A stretch of DNA of 64,000 nucleotides from Hansfordia pulvinata. Lineage: Eukaryota > Ascomycota > Sordariomycetes > Xylariales. Location of the stretch: NCBI GenBank assembly GCA_006538405.1, contig BJKQ01000010.1, positions 1,736,001 to 1,800,000 on the forward strand, read 5' to 3'. A program made the translations under genes and the position numbers. The notes beneath the pieces were generated by a model. The model was not told the origin of the DNA. It worked only from the letters and a program-made list of their open reading frames with translations, and did not search any database. The stretch's first letter is position 1; every line of letters starts with the position of its first letter. Shown one piece after another: positions 11,940-24,500 of this stretch.

Positions 11940-13927
11940 ATGTCTGACTGGAGGGACTTCGAGAAAGACGAGCGGCCCATAGATGCCGAGACTGCCCCCG
12001 AGGCTACAGCCAACAGCACGCAATCCGACTTGGGCAAGGAAGACAAGGGCCATACCCTGCCTCCGAAAATCGACACCAGCCAAGGAGCCGGGCGCTCATC
12101 GCGCAATGGCCACGCCCGCACCGACTCGGCTCTGACCGACGATACGGACCTGCTCTCGCCCCTTCAAGAAGAGATATCGCGCGGCGCCGAGTCAGGTTTC
12201 CAGGAGGTTACGCAGGTCCGCACTACAACGAGCATCGGCAGCTCTGCGTCGCGCCCTCCCGATTATGAGGTTGTGTTCGATGAGAATGACCCCGAGAATC
12301 CCATTAACTGGCCAACATGGTACAGAGCATGGGTCATTTTCGCCATCAGCTTCACCACCTGGGTCGTCGTCTTCTACAGCACGGCGTACACGGCCTCGAT
12401 TCCCGGACTCATGGTCGAGTTCCAGGTCGAGAGCCAGAGTGTTGCGACTTTGGGTGTAACCACCTACCTCCTCGGTCTTGCTTGTGGTAGTCTCCTGGTG
12501 GCACCGGCAAGTGAGCTATACGGTCGTCGGCCCGTATACATTGTTTGCATGGCTTGCTTCACCCTGCTCGTCATCCCCTGCTGTCTTGCCACCTCTTTGC
12601 AAGAGATCATCGTTGTTCGATTCTTTGGGTAAGCTTCCCTCCCGTCGCATGTCTTTTTTTCTGTCGTTGACCATAAATCAGTGCTGTCTTCGGCGCCGTC
12701 ATGGTTTCCAATAGTGCCGGCACCGTTGCCGACATTTCGACAGAAGAGTACCGTGCTTTGACCATGTCGCTCTGGTCAATCGCCCCCATGAACGGCCCTG
12801 TGACCGGCCCCGTTGTTGGTGGCTTCGTTTTCCAGTATCTTGGATGGCGATGGGACAACTGGCTCGTCCTGATTCTTGCTGGAGCTGGGACCATTTGCAT
12901 GTCTCTGGTGAAAGAGACTTATGCGCCCAACATTCTGGTGAAGAAAACGGCGCGTATCAGAGGAGAGACGCACGATGAACGATGGTGGTGCAGATACGAT
13001 CAGAAACTGTCAAAGTCTGCACTGATAAAAATCAGTCTCTTTCGCCCATTTGCCTTGGCATTCAAAGAGCCCGTCTTATGGTTCTTCAACCTATGGTAAG
13101 TTCAATCTCTGTTAGCTCGCTGGGATTGGTTGCTCACCAACGCTAGGATCTCACTTGTATACGGCATTCTGTACATGTGCTTTGTGGGCTATCCCATTGT
13201 CTTCTCGCAACATCGAGGGTGGGGCCCTGGTATATCCGGGCTGGCATTCATCGGGGTCGGTATCGGCACGATGGGCGCCATCGTCTGCGAGCCCCTTTTC
13301 CGGATGTTGATTAATAAGCACCCCAAAGATCCTATCACTGGCAAGGTTCCACCAGAAGCGACAGCACGGGTCATGATCATTGGGGCTATCGCCGTTCCCA
13401 TAGGACAGCTTGGGTTCAGTTGGACTTGTCTGCCGGTCACGATTCATTGGGCGGTGCCGATCGCGTTCGGCATCCCATTTGGCTTTGGCAACACTATCAG
13501 CTTCATTTACGGCTGCAACTACCTGGCCGGTGCCTACGGGATTTTCGCTGCATCGGCTCTCGCGGGCAATGCAGTCACAAGGAGCTTCTTCGGCGGCACA
13601 CTGCCCCTTGCAGGACCGGCCATGTACAACACTCTGACTCCACAGTGGGCCGGCACCCTGCTTGGTCTGCTTGAAGTCTGTTTGATCCCAATTCCAATTG
13701 TTTTCTTCCGCTACGGAGAGAAAATCCGCGCCAAGAGCCCTATCATCAGGCAGATGCGGGAGGACCAGGAGAAGAACGACAGGCGCACGCAGAAGAAACG
13801 CGACAGAAAGGCCAGCCGGCAAGCTAGCGCCACCCAGGTGCTGGCAAAGGAGGGCTCAAGTGGCGGTTCGAAGAGTGACATGGAGAAAGGGAACGGTGCG
13901 ACGATAGATGCAGAATTGGCGAAGTGA
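11940..13927 (+). CDS. MFS transporter, DHA1 (drug:H+ antiporter-1) family
   Basis: Proton-coupled exporter of the 12-TM DHA1 family, expected in the plasma membrane; members export antifungals, polyamines or secondary metabolites. Three exons, 11940-12628, 12682-13095 and 13147-13927, 627 aa; both introns are in phase 2 (52-53 and 51 nt) with canonical GTAAG donors. Residues 1-120 are hydrophilic and Ser/Asp-rich. ENPINWPTWYRAW marks the entry to TM1. The loop 2-3 signature is ELYGRRPVY, and GPVVGGF corresponds to the antiporter motif C region in TM5. A charged central loop (KKTARIRGETHDERWW) separates the two six-helix halves, and the last 80 residues are a charged cytosolic tail. The substrate is unknown. 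No biosynthetic gene lies beside it apart from the distant methyltransferase. Confidence 0.95.
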
Positions 13928-16900
13928 GTCAGGGGAGGAAGGGAACGTACTTGTCCTGTAATTAAACCCGTGGCATATGCATGAGAGCTATCCGTGTGCA
14001 AATGAACTTACGAATGGCCTGGCTTACGATTTTACCATTCGCAGGCGTGATGTGCTTCCCTCAGCTACTGTTGAGAGAGTTTGGCGCCTACATGTCAGCC
14101 AGTTACTTCACGCAGCCGTGCTTGGAAGAGGTTTCATTGCCGTCCATCCTCAGCAACATGCTAAATTATCTCCCGCTTCATGCTTCCCCAGGCTGCAAAA
14201 GCTGGCCGGAAGAGCCATGGACTTGAGACACGGCGGCACGAGTGAAGATGAACCTCTTCGACGACAGACCGCAGCACAGTGCCGGGTCTTTCGGAGTCTC
14301 GCAGCACGCCACGGCGGCGACCCTGTAGCTTTGGAACTAGACAGGCCTCATGTCATAGACGCAATGCTGGTTAGAGCGAGACGGCCACCTCTGTCGACCA
14401 CGTACGAGAAGAGGGTCTCCTTTTCCTTCTCAGGGCGACTGTACACCAGAATCGCTTGTGCCAGAGTATGTGAGAATATGCATGAGAATACAGAGTGTGA
14501 CCACCTTGGTCCAGTCTTGCTGATGGACTTATGACTAATGAGTAGAAGAGTAATGGCCAGATGTAGTGGTTTCGGGTGGTGATGTGATTGTCTACGGGAA
14601 TAGGACGATGTTTTACCGCCTGCTGGGCTCCCTCGACGGTCGTTCGCAGAGATCATGCCGTCGCTTCATCAGGCGGCGTGCTCAATTGAGAGCTCCACCC
14701 CTTTCCCTTGGCCCATGGACAGGCTTCCAGGTGGGGAGTTTCTCGGGTGCGTTTCTGAAGAGATCACTGAATCGTGATCATGCGATAGAGTTTCGAGCAA
14801 CGGAGGATCTGTGTACCATTGTTGCGGCCATGCCCTCTCTTCTTATCCTCCGGCTACGCAACTCCACAGCTAACGACGCCCGTGCGAGAAAGACACAGGT
14901 CGGCATGTTGTGTGAATTGGGCGCAGCTTCTCCTGATATCTCTTTACGAGTCACGACTTGTTCCAGGTCTTGGCTCTCTCGGCCCCTTTGCGTTGTGACC
15001 CAAATTGCAGCCTATTGTCGCCACGCCATGGTGCCATGGAGCGACACGGCTGTGTGGGACTCCACGAAAAGTCCTGACCACGAACGCAGTGCGTTTTCGA
15101 GCCGCTGACGAGGTCTTCCGTGTGGGGCGATCAGGGTCCGGACTGGTGTTGATGCTCTACAGGAACCACCCAGTCTGCGTGTGTTGGTTTTCTCGCATGA
15201 GTGGCAACCGACGAGTGACTACCAGATGGCCGATCTGCCCATGCTCCAGGTTGTTCCACGAGTTCACGTCCAATGACGAAGAACCCTTTGGACAAGAATG
15301 TGATTAACACCTCACAAAAACCCCTGATACCGTGACAGACCGGCCACCAGACAAAATTGGACCCCATTTGCATCTCGTTCTGACGCTCGGCATACCGGAG
15401 TTCAGGGGGTAGTAGCGTGCGTTAGGGCTGAGTTGGCATGGACATGGACAGCTGTGCTGCGCGGTAAGCAGCACCATCTGGGTCAATATTTGATGCGAAA
15501 ATACTGAGCCTCATGTCGAGTGGCTGTCACCTGCGCAGTCCCCAAGACTCTGGGTCTCTGCGACGTAGGAGAAGCACACGAAGCTCTGGAGCTCACTCTC
15601 GAGCTCCTTCCCGGCCTCCCAAATGGTGTAGGCTAATAAGCAGAGCATTGTCTTTTGCTGTAAAGAGGTGGCGAGGGGGAAAGACAACGTAGGCTAGGGC
15701 CACTCCATGATATCTTTGCCAGTGGCAGACTTTTGAACCCGACTTGAACAACTCGTCTCACCAGCTGGACTGGATCCCTGGTGGGTGCTTCACTTACGTA
15801 TTCGCTTCTTAATCTGCCACGCAGGGAAGCAAGCGACACAAGTCACCACTACTTCTCAGTCGTTGTTGCTTTCCCGCAAAGGCGTGCCGTTCACACTGTG
15901 AGAGGGCACGAAACCAATAGGATTTTGTTCCACTGCCCTGGTTCCAGACTGGGACAGATAGGAGAATGCGATATCACCTGCAGATCTGTTACTTCGGGAG
16001 ATCACGAGCCCGCAAGCCATTGGGTGTGCTGGAGGCCCCGAGGCACGCCTCGGGATAATGGCAAGCCGTCAGCCTTTGATTGAGCAGCTGTCAATAGGGG
16101 TAGCTGACCAGGTAGTATGCGGGGCATGGTTTGGCTGTGGCCGATGCGCACGCGGAAGTATGCCACATTCGGGGTCAGCTCCAGAGGATGGCGGGGGGGG
16201 ATACAAGAACAACAGCGATGTCGACGACGGTGCTACATGGCAATCGACCCAGTCTTCGTCGTGCCCGTGAAACCTCTGAGTACGGGAGGGGCAGGGGACG
16301 TGGACGCGGCACACCGCCACCGCAGAAGTCAAGCCGAGGAGTGTGGAAGGGTCCTGAGTCACGGATTCAGGTGTGTTTTACAACTTCTTCTCGGAAAGGA
16401 TGCCGGACAGCAAAGTGCTGATCACACAGGCTCCTCACCACGAGTAGTGAGCACAAGGGGCATTTGCGCAAAGCGAGGCAAGAAGCACGAGAGCCAGTAC
16501 GTGGCTGTGGCAGTCCAGGGTCAAGAACATCCCGGCTGTGCGGCGTGGACTGTGGGGCCAAGCCTACTGCCAATGTCGAGAAGGGCGGGAGAGGTGAGCG
16601 GCGGCAAGGTTTGAGATAACACTGAACGGATTGAAGAGGAGTTCCGTTCACAGCAAAGGGGGAGGGGGATGACGCCCGAAAGGCAGTGGCCGTGAGAGTC
16701 GGGAACGAGGTTGGATGACGTGTTGGAAAACACGACCAAGGAGATATCAGAGACAAGAGACAGAGGTTGTGGGCGAGACGGCAGCGGAATCGGAAGAAGC
16801 TATTCGGAGCCTCTGGCAATAGCCCCGGGATAAGGGGGAATGGAGGTTTCGGGTCTTCGGGCTCGTTTCTTTTTTGCCCCCTTCCGTTTCCTTTGGTTCT

Positions 16901-19792
16901 TTGTCTTCCTTTTCATGTGCGGCAATCCATAGAGGTACTTACGTACGTTTTTTTTTGTTTTTTCATCATGCTGTTGGGGTCTGTTGGGGGAAGGAAGGAG
17001 CGCTCGAGGAGGGGCGGGACGCTTCTTCGGCGGAGGCAGGTGCGGCCGGCCACCGCACACGGCGATTTCCATTTGGGCGGGGAAGCTGCGCCAGCGCCGG
17101 TGGTGGTGATCCCGATGGCCGGGGAGTCGCCGACGACCTCGAGATCGTGCTGGGAGGCGCGACATCTGACTCCAAGGGTCAAGAGTACTCGCTCTAGGAT
17201 ATCTACCTCACACACGGCCGAGCACCTGCAGCACTCCGGCTTGCAGACGGCACAGGACGCACTGCTGGGTTTCAGGCGCTGCCGTCCAGAGTGAGACAGC
17301 CCGGGCGATCCCCCGGGTGTGGGTCTGCCGAGTGCGGAAGGGGACCCGACCCAGCTGTTCCAGCCCGGAGTACCAGTGCAGCCACCCCGGTACGCCCGCC
17401 ACCGCCCTCCAGCACCGGGCTACCTGACATGAGGTAGGTACGTGTGGACCTCAGGTTCACGGCAGACCATCTCCAAGCTCCAGGCTCGGCGTGTTGAAAC
17501 AGAGCGCCCGTACGGATCTCCCAAAGGCACCTGACTACCTTACTCAGGTAGCCTCCGAATGTATGTACCGTAGGTACTTAAGGTAGGAGGTACTCGTGGT
17601 GAGTCAACCACCTCACTGCAGCAGGCCTATACCGGGCCCGATGCACCAGACCCAGACAGCCGCAGAACGGGCAGTCAGGGTCCAGCCCAAGCCGCAAGCT
17701 GCCACTACAACTTTCATTTGTCCATCTTCAACTCGCACTCCCTTGCCGTGCTGATGTGCCCCTGTGCCCCTCCACAACCCCATGGACCGGCGACGCCATT
17801 TCATGCTTTCGCAGCCTCTGCCCGACCGACAAATGTGGCCCACCACAGCCGCATGACCTGATCGGCAGATGCCCCTCCTCCGCTGTGGCAGTGCACACAC
17901 TGGACACTGGTACGCGTTCCCACGACACAAACGCACGCACGCGTAAGCCCCGTCCCTTTCAAGCCACATCCAACGCCTCACCCCCGGCCCTATGATGCAG
18001 AGATGCAGATACCCTTCGCTCGCCCATGCAAGCCAAGCTGTGTGTTGCGTTGGACACGAGCCCCCCCGCGGTGCCGATCTTCTCAGAAGCCACAACCAGC
18101 CTCGCCTCGTCATCGCGAATCTGTTCGGCTTCACCGTCGGGCTGACCAGCTGCCCCAGGTGCAACATCTCCCGGGACGATCAGTGGCGACCTTGACGCGT
18201 TTCCCCCCCACGGCAAACGTCGCACGCAATGCTACAGATCCCCGAACGTGAGGCCTCCTGCGCTCCCCGCGCCCAAGCCGTCCTGGAGCCATTGGAACAG
18301 CCATACTGCGCAGACACGCTGACCAATAGATGCGCTCGCGCATCTCCAGACGCGACTGTGCAACTTCACTGCTGCTGCGTCGACGTGTCAGCTCGCGCGC
18401 CCCGCGGCCCAACCCAACCGTGCCTCAACTCGCCGAGCCGCGCCGCCTGGCACATGCTCACCAGGTGCGCTCTGGTGCCTGACGTAACAATCAACTAATA
18501 AACGTACCACGAGCCTACTCCAATAGCCGACTCTTATGGGGTCGGGATCCTGCGTCACAGAGCCACACCCTGCCACTATGGCAGTCACGCAGTGTGCCGA
18601 GTCGCCTGCACCATGTTCCCAACGACAGGACGAATTGCCGGTAGCAGCCACCGTCCGATATATCCCAGCACCGCGACGACTTGTATGGCTAGCCGAGCGC
18701 TTGTACGTGCCCCGTGGCGGCAATTTTGTCGCCGATCTTGTCTGGCCCTCCAGCCCCCCCTCTTCCATTCAGCCACACCACTCGTGCTCCTTGCCAGGGG
18801 CTGACTGGACGCCCTCGCCTTCAAACGCTTCGAGCTATGCGCGTACGAGCATTGGCCGACGCAAATGGCAATTATTCCGCTCTTCGTGCTTCCCCGAGAC
18901 TTCAATCTCGGCTGGGTGCGGCGCGGGCAACGCAACGAAGTGCACTGGAAGCGGGATCCGAGATTACAAGGGACCGGGCACCGGGGACCAGCCGGACCGT
19001 TTGCTGGAGCAGGCATCAAGCTACTCAGGGTGTACCCTCCATGCTACTACGCTACCCATTCCCGACTTTGAATATGGATCTACCTCAGGTACGAGTATAA
19101 CGTCTCTTGAGGCTGTGACCTTGAATTCAGACAGCTGCGGGCGTGCGACAATTGACACGTCGTTGGGCGGCGTCTTTGCTGGTGCCAGAGTACACTGAGA
19201 ACCTACGGAAAGCAGCCAAACATAAAGCGAAGAGAGCACAACAAGGGATCGACAGGCTGTGGCAGACCGTCAGTGAGACGGGGAAGCGACTGGTCAAATC
19301 CCGGGACAGGCGAGTGACTTGGGTATGAGACACGATTGATGCCAAACGCGGGCCTCCGCCAGTTCCGGCCCAGCTTCATCTAGTGCGACTCCCACTGGGC
19401 GCGCGAATGGTTTTTGGCCAGATCGCGCCCCAAACCCCGGCGCCTCTCTGCTTGGGTCGAACCAAAAAGGCGATGACAAGGTCTCTGGCACGCCATACGC
19501 CAAGTTCCGTTATCTCTCGAAGAACCAGTTGCATGGTGATGACTTTCATGGAGAGGCCTGTCACGGGAACGGCGTGGACGTGCCACGAGGCGGTGAGGCT
19601 GGTCAACCCAGGGCTCGCGGAGTCTGCAAGCTGGCGCGATTCGCAGGAGTCTCAACACACACGCACGCGGTGGGCTCTAGCCTCGATCAATCCCTCTCGA
19701 GAAGGGGGTGCCAACTGGCATCTTTATCAGCAGGCTGCTAATGCTCAAGGGGGACAAGGTTGGTTGGGGTAGAAGACCGGCGTTCAGTGTGG

Positions 19793-19806
19793 ACGAGTAT
19801 ACTCGT
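19793..19806. repeat. 14-nt perfect palindrome built from two octamer halves
   Basis: ACGAGTATACTCGT, two inverted copies of the ACGAGTA/TACTCGT element. Confidence 0.85.
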
Positions 19807-20396
19807 ATCACGAGTTGACAAGGTCATACGTGGGTTCGCGTTCGATCGGTGACTTCCTCTTTCTGCCCGCAGATCAAGGGATGCCGGCTCATCGCCCCCA
19901 AAGAGCTGTGGCTGAAGGCTGGCCTTTTTCGTTTTTGGCAGCATCTGGGGGCCGACTTCATAAAGGAGAACTGCCAGGACCGGGGGCCGACGAGTGCAAA
20001 GGGAAAGGCCTGGGCGTGCGAGGTGAGGCACCTGCCAGATTCTATCGTGTGCGGCTTGGGGAGCTCGATGCGGCTGCGAACCCAATTCGTTCTCACTATC
20101 CTTCCATGAGTAGAAGGCCATTTCGGCAGTGCCATGCCATGTTGACTGAGGAATTGCGCACATTCAAGGTGCGTGGGGTGGAATCGAAGGCGGATCGCGG
20201 AAACCCAGCCGTCCCGGCTTTTGGCGCACGATGTGGTTTCCTTGCGCCTCTCATCTCATCTTACCGTTGTGTTGACTAGACCGGCGCGTACGAGCACGCG
20301 CAAAGGGCCATTGGATGCGGTGCAGAAGAGACAGTCTTCGCCCAGCAGTGCATTTGGTAGGAGACGGCTTCTGGGCCACCTGCTGCCTTGGCCGAG

Positions 20397-20655
20397 CCCC
20401 CCCCCCCCCCCCCCCCCCCCCCGCCCCCCCCTCCCCTTTACCACCCCGCTGCGTGCGCTCGAAATCCTACGATACAGGCCGGCTGAAATGTTTCTCGGAA
20501 GCCTTGTCTCTCTTCTCTCACGAGTGACTCCTTGATTGATCGTCGATCTCCGGGGACTGGGTCGACGGCCCATTGAGAGCCAGATGAACGAGGGCTTGTG
20601 GGGGCAGAAGGCGTGCATCCGTGCCATTCAGGGGGGGGGGGGGGGGGGGGGGGGG
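20397..20655. repeat. C26 tract and G25 tract in inverted arrangement
   Basis: C run at 20397-20422 (then G and C8), and G run at 20631-20655, 208 nt apart. On one strand the two arms are complementary. No gene spans them. Confidence 0.9.
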
Positions 20656-21485
20656 CGCCAGGGATGTCACGAATCCCAGGGATCTGTGCCGGGTATCGGG
20701 GGGTCGATCCGAACGTTTCTCGTACGCCGCGCGCGCTACCCACGAGTCCTCTACGGAGTAGGGAGTGCCAGCGCGGAAGGGGCTTCGGATATTTTTGGCA
20801 TCTCTGCAGTCTTGCCCACTGCTGGGATTCCCGGGCCAGATCAATCAGCTTCGTCCCTGGGACCCCTGTAAGCGCGGCGGCATGGGCTGTACGCAGACTG
20901 CAATCTCCGCGCCTGTGATGTGCTCGCACGGGTGCGATGGTAGGTATCCTCGGGCAAAGGTACGGTACACGCGTACGTGGTAAGTTGGTGCAGTCGCCCT
21001 GTCCTCGGGTGTTCGGCTTCCCGGCAGGCATGGCGGCGCCTCGGGGATTTGCGATCGGGGGGCGTGGGCATTGATGGAGGGGTCGAAGAAAGAGAGGACG
21101 AGGGGGTTAAAAAAAAAAAAACCAACCCCTAACACAGGTAAGAGGAGGCCCAGACCTCGGTGACAAAGACAAATCTCGGGGAGAAGACAACGATCCCCGC
21201 CGCCGCGTTTGGTCGGGTGGCAGAGGCGCCCGTGTCAGTGTCACTTTTCAGGGGCATACGAGTGCCCGTACCCGAGACCGTGGGACCTCAACGGCGGCGC
21301 GAGCGAGCGGACGTTCCGCAGCGGGCGCGGACAGCACAGCTGGGTGATGCCAGGCTGCTGGCAGGCTGCAGACGGGCCCGCAGGCATGGGACGAGACCGC
21401 ACGTCCGTTAACTCAACGCCGCGGCTGATAGGCAAGCAGCGGGAGGCTCCATCGCTTTTGTTCAAGACAGTCTAGACGCCAGCGG

Positions 21486-21509
21486 GGACGCGGACGCGGA
21501 CGCGGACGC
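21486..21509. repeat. (GGACGC)4 tandem hexamer
   Basis: Four perfect copies of a GC-rich hexamer in intergenic DNA. Confidence 0.9.
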
Positions 21510-24500
21510 GGGCGAGCCGGGGCACCGGCACCGGGCTGCTGGCGACGTTTGGGTTTCGGGAGTTGCAAAGCTACTACATATGTAAGGTAGGTTAGGCAAG
21601 GTAGGCACTCTCGCCCGCCTGACCTTTTAGCTGCGAAGAGCGCCCGCGCCGGTTTGGTCAGAGTCGTATGCACGAGTAGCATCGCCGTTGCTGTAATATG
21701 AGCAGGTAGGTAAGGTAGCCAGGTAGGTACTTGTTGCTCCTCCAGCGAACAAACCCCGTTTTGCGGCTGGGGGCCGGGCGCGATGGGCTCTCGCGGTGTG
21801 GCATTGTCCCGCGCTCGCGCTGCGCTGCCTTGCGCCGGGGCGCGGGTCTGTCCTCGGTGGCACGGGCAGCGAAAAAAAAAAACGATGAGGGCGATGAGGG
21901 CAATGGCCGGAGCAAATAATCCCTTCCAGCCACTGGATGGTGCGGAAACGCAACAGTGGCTCGTGAGGCGCCATCACCAGGTTGCCAGAAGCTCGTGGCG
22001 TAGGGTGGCTGGCGTGCGACTGGGTAAGGTACCTACCACCCATGCCCATCTGACCAGGTCTCTGATGTACCTTCGAGGTCAGGTAGGGGACCTGGGCCGA
22101 GACCTATATCGAGAGGTCTCTAGTAGGCACCCATAGCACCTACCGACGGACCTTGACCTCCACAGATCAGCTCACACTACGGTCTCGTCGACGGATGAAG
22201 CACTCTGCCAGAGAGGGGCATCGACGATGGTCCTCGTCGCGGCATCGACATGGCCGTGCGGACGGACTGCCATCCGGCCGTCCACCTGTTCGTACTGCCC
22301 CGGCGGACTTGCGGGCGTCTCGAGCGAGAGTCGATGGTCTCATAATGACAGTGGCTCGCCCACGGCAGATACTGCTGGATCCTGCGGTGCAGGCGCAGTC
22401 GCACCGGCTTGACGGCTGCTCTCGGAACGCTGCTGGCGGACTGTCGCGCCGGGTACTCGTATACAAGGTATGAGCGCAGGGCCTTTGCGTAGAACAATTG
22501 CCGTGGCGGCGTCTACCACCAAAGGTCTGTCGGGTGTGGGCGCGAGACGTTGACAGACAGCTGACGTATTGGGTGAGCGAACACGGGGGACCAGAGCCCC
22601 AGGGAGATCCGCGCGGCAGGAGCGGTCTCGAACGCCGGCTAGAGCTACCCATCCACGCCATCTCACCACAACGGTCGACCGGCCGGGGAGCGGAGGCGCC
22701 GCCGCTAGCCTGGCACGTTAGCACGTTAGCACGTTCGGTACGAGAGGTATGTAGATACTCGTAGGAGGTAGGTGGGCAGTGGATGGCGAGCATTGGATCC
22801 GCAGTGGTGGAGTCGGCTGCACGAGACGCCACGTGCCGATCGCGACCGCCAACGGCTCTGGGTTTTAGCCCGGCCGCGACGATGCAACAATGGCCATTGA
22901 CTGGCGTGACTGGCTTCAAGCGCTACAGTCTAGGTTAGAGCGCTAGCCTGCTTAGCCGCGGCACGCATGAGTCGCCGTGTCTGTGGCATGCAGTCAGTCA
23001 GTCCCTCGTTCTGCTCTGCCTTCATCACTCTGTCCGCGATGCCATCCAACGCAACTTCATCCAGTCAGCTTATGGTAAAAAGGGCCGGACGAGTCGTGCA
23101 GCTCCTTGTCGCCGTGCCTGTGTGTTCTTCTTGCTTGCAGCCCGGCACATATCCGGACGTGACCCGCCTTTTCGCGAGTCGCAGAAAAGGACTGGAGGGT
23201 TCCTGGATAAACCGTGCCGGTCTGCGCGGACAGTCACGATGGGAACCCCCCCCTCTTCATGCGATTGACATGATTTCGTCGCCCCACCAGCGCAATGTGC
23301 AATCCTGCAACATCGCGCTCTGCACGCAGTCTCGGTCAAACGTGCCCCTTGCGGTATAAGTGGACCATGGTAGCCTGAAGTTTGGAAAGTTACCAATTCT
23401 CTCACCTGAAAATCAGAAGTCAGCTATCGCCATTGTGCTGTCTTACTCTATCTTGAAGATATAGGTCGAGTCGCGCAGGGTTTTTTTTGGGTTCGCTCAC
23501 CGCGCCCATCTGCGGGTGGGCGGCCTGGATGGCCAAGCTGACTGTGTATTCGTTCGAGTAGAAAAAGGAAGAAGAGGGGGAAAGGGGCGGCGGGTGGCAC
23601 TTGGTCGCAAGGCTCGATCGCGGCCTTCTTCAGCACTGTAGATCTCTCGGCTAAGAAGGCACACGAAGAATAGGTGCTCGTAGTCTCTCGGAGACGAACG
23701 GGGGAGTCGGCCCAACAGGGAGTTTCTGCTACAACCAGCTCGCCGTCTCAGCACCCTTGAATTTGCTTCACGAGATTTGCACGACCTGCCGACCTACCTG
23801 GCTGGGCCGGGCAAAACGCCGGTCGCTATTGAAGGCTCCAGTCTAACTTAGCCCGGGGACTAAAGTGGCCGCCAACGCGCGATTCATGTGATAGGAGCCG
23901 AGGCAGCCCACGTCCAGCGTCTTCACCCTTTGAGTTTGTGCTGCCAGCACAGCCACACCCAGATCTCCATATGATTGGAGATTCATCCTGGAGGCGAGGC
24001 GAGTGTTCGCGTAGCCTGGGGCCGCGCCGAGGGAGGAGGGGGGGCGGGCAGCCACACGAAGATGCAGCCACAAGGGTGGTGCAGCCACACCGATGATTAG
24101 CCACAGTGTGGCTCATTTCGATCGGCGCGGAGTCTCCCAAGTAGCACCGACGGGAGTGTCGATCGCGGGGCGTGATGCGACGGGCCTGGATGACCGCCAG
24201 CGCGGAGCAGTCGTCAGCTTGGTGGTGGGGATGGCCAATCAAGCGGCCTCTGACTCCCACAAGCAGCAGCCACATGACCCTCGCATGCGCCAGGGCTTCC
24301 CCTGGCCCCGCGCAACCTTGAAGAAGTCGCGTTGTGGGCGATATTGGGGACGGCGGAGGCGGCAAAAGACGCGCGGGCTGCGCCGCTCGAGCGGGATGGC
24401 GATGGACAAGAGTCGGGGTTCGGGATCAGATTCGAGAGAGGCTGATCGGGTGCGCTGCGACAGAAATGCCACCTGGCGCATGTACCTGCTACGGAGGGGC

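Noticed and set aside
1..13927. Secondary-metabolite gene cluster (oxidase, reductase, methyltransferase, MFS transporter)
   Set aside because: No backbone synthase or cluster regulator in reach; quinone reductase and SurE-like phosphatase are housekeeping types, and spacing is irregular. A cluster extending beyond the left edge cannot be excluded.
18536..19198. 220-codon open frame on +
   Set aside because: No domain, no signal or membrane segment, composition (Ser/Thr/Pro/Arg mix) like the other chance frames in this GC-rich desert; overlaps several equally long frames on both strands.
22167..22919. 250-codon open frame on -
   Set aside because: Arg/Pro/Ser/His-rich with no secondary-structure pattern or motif; crosses an octamer and tandem GCACGTTA repeats, which suggests non-coding DNA.
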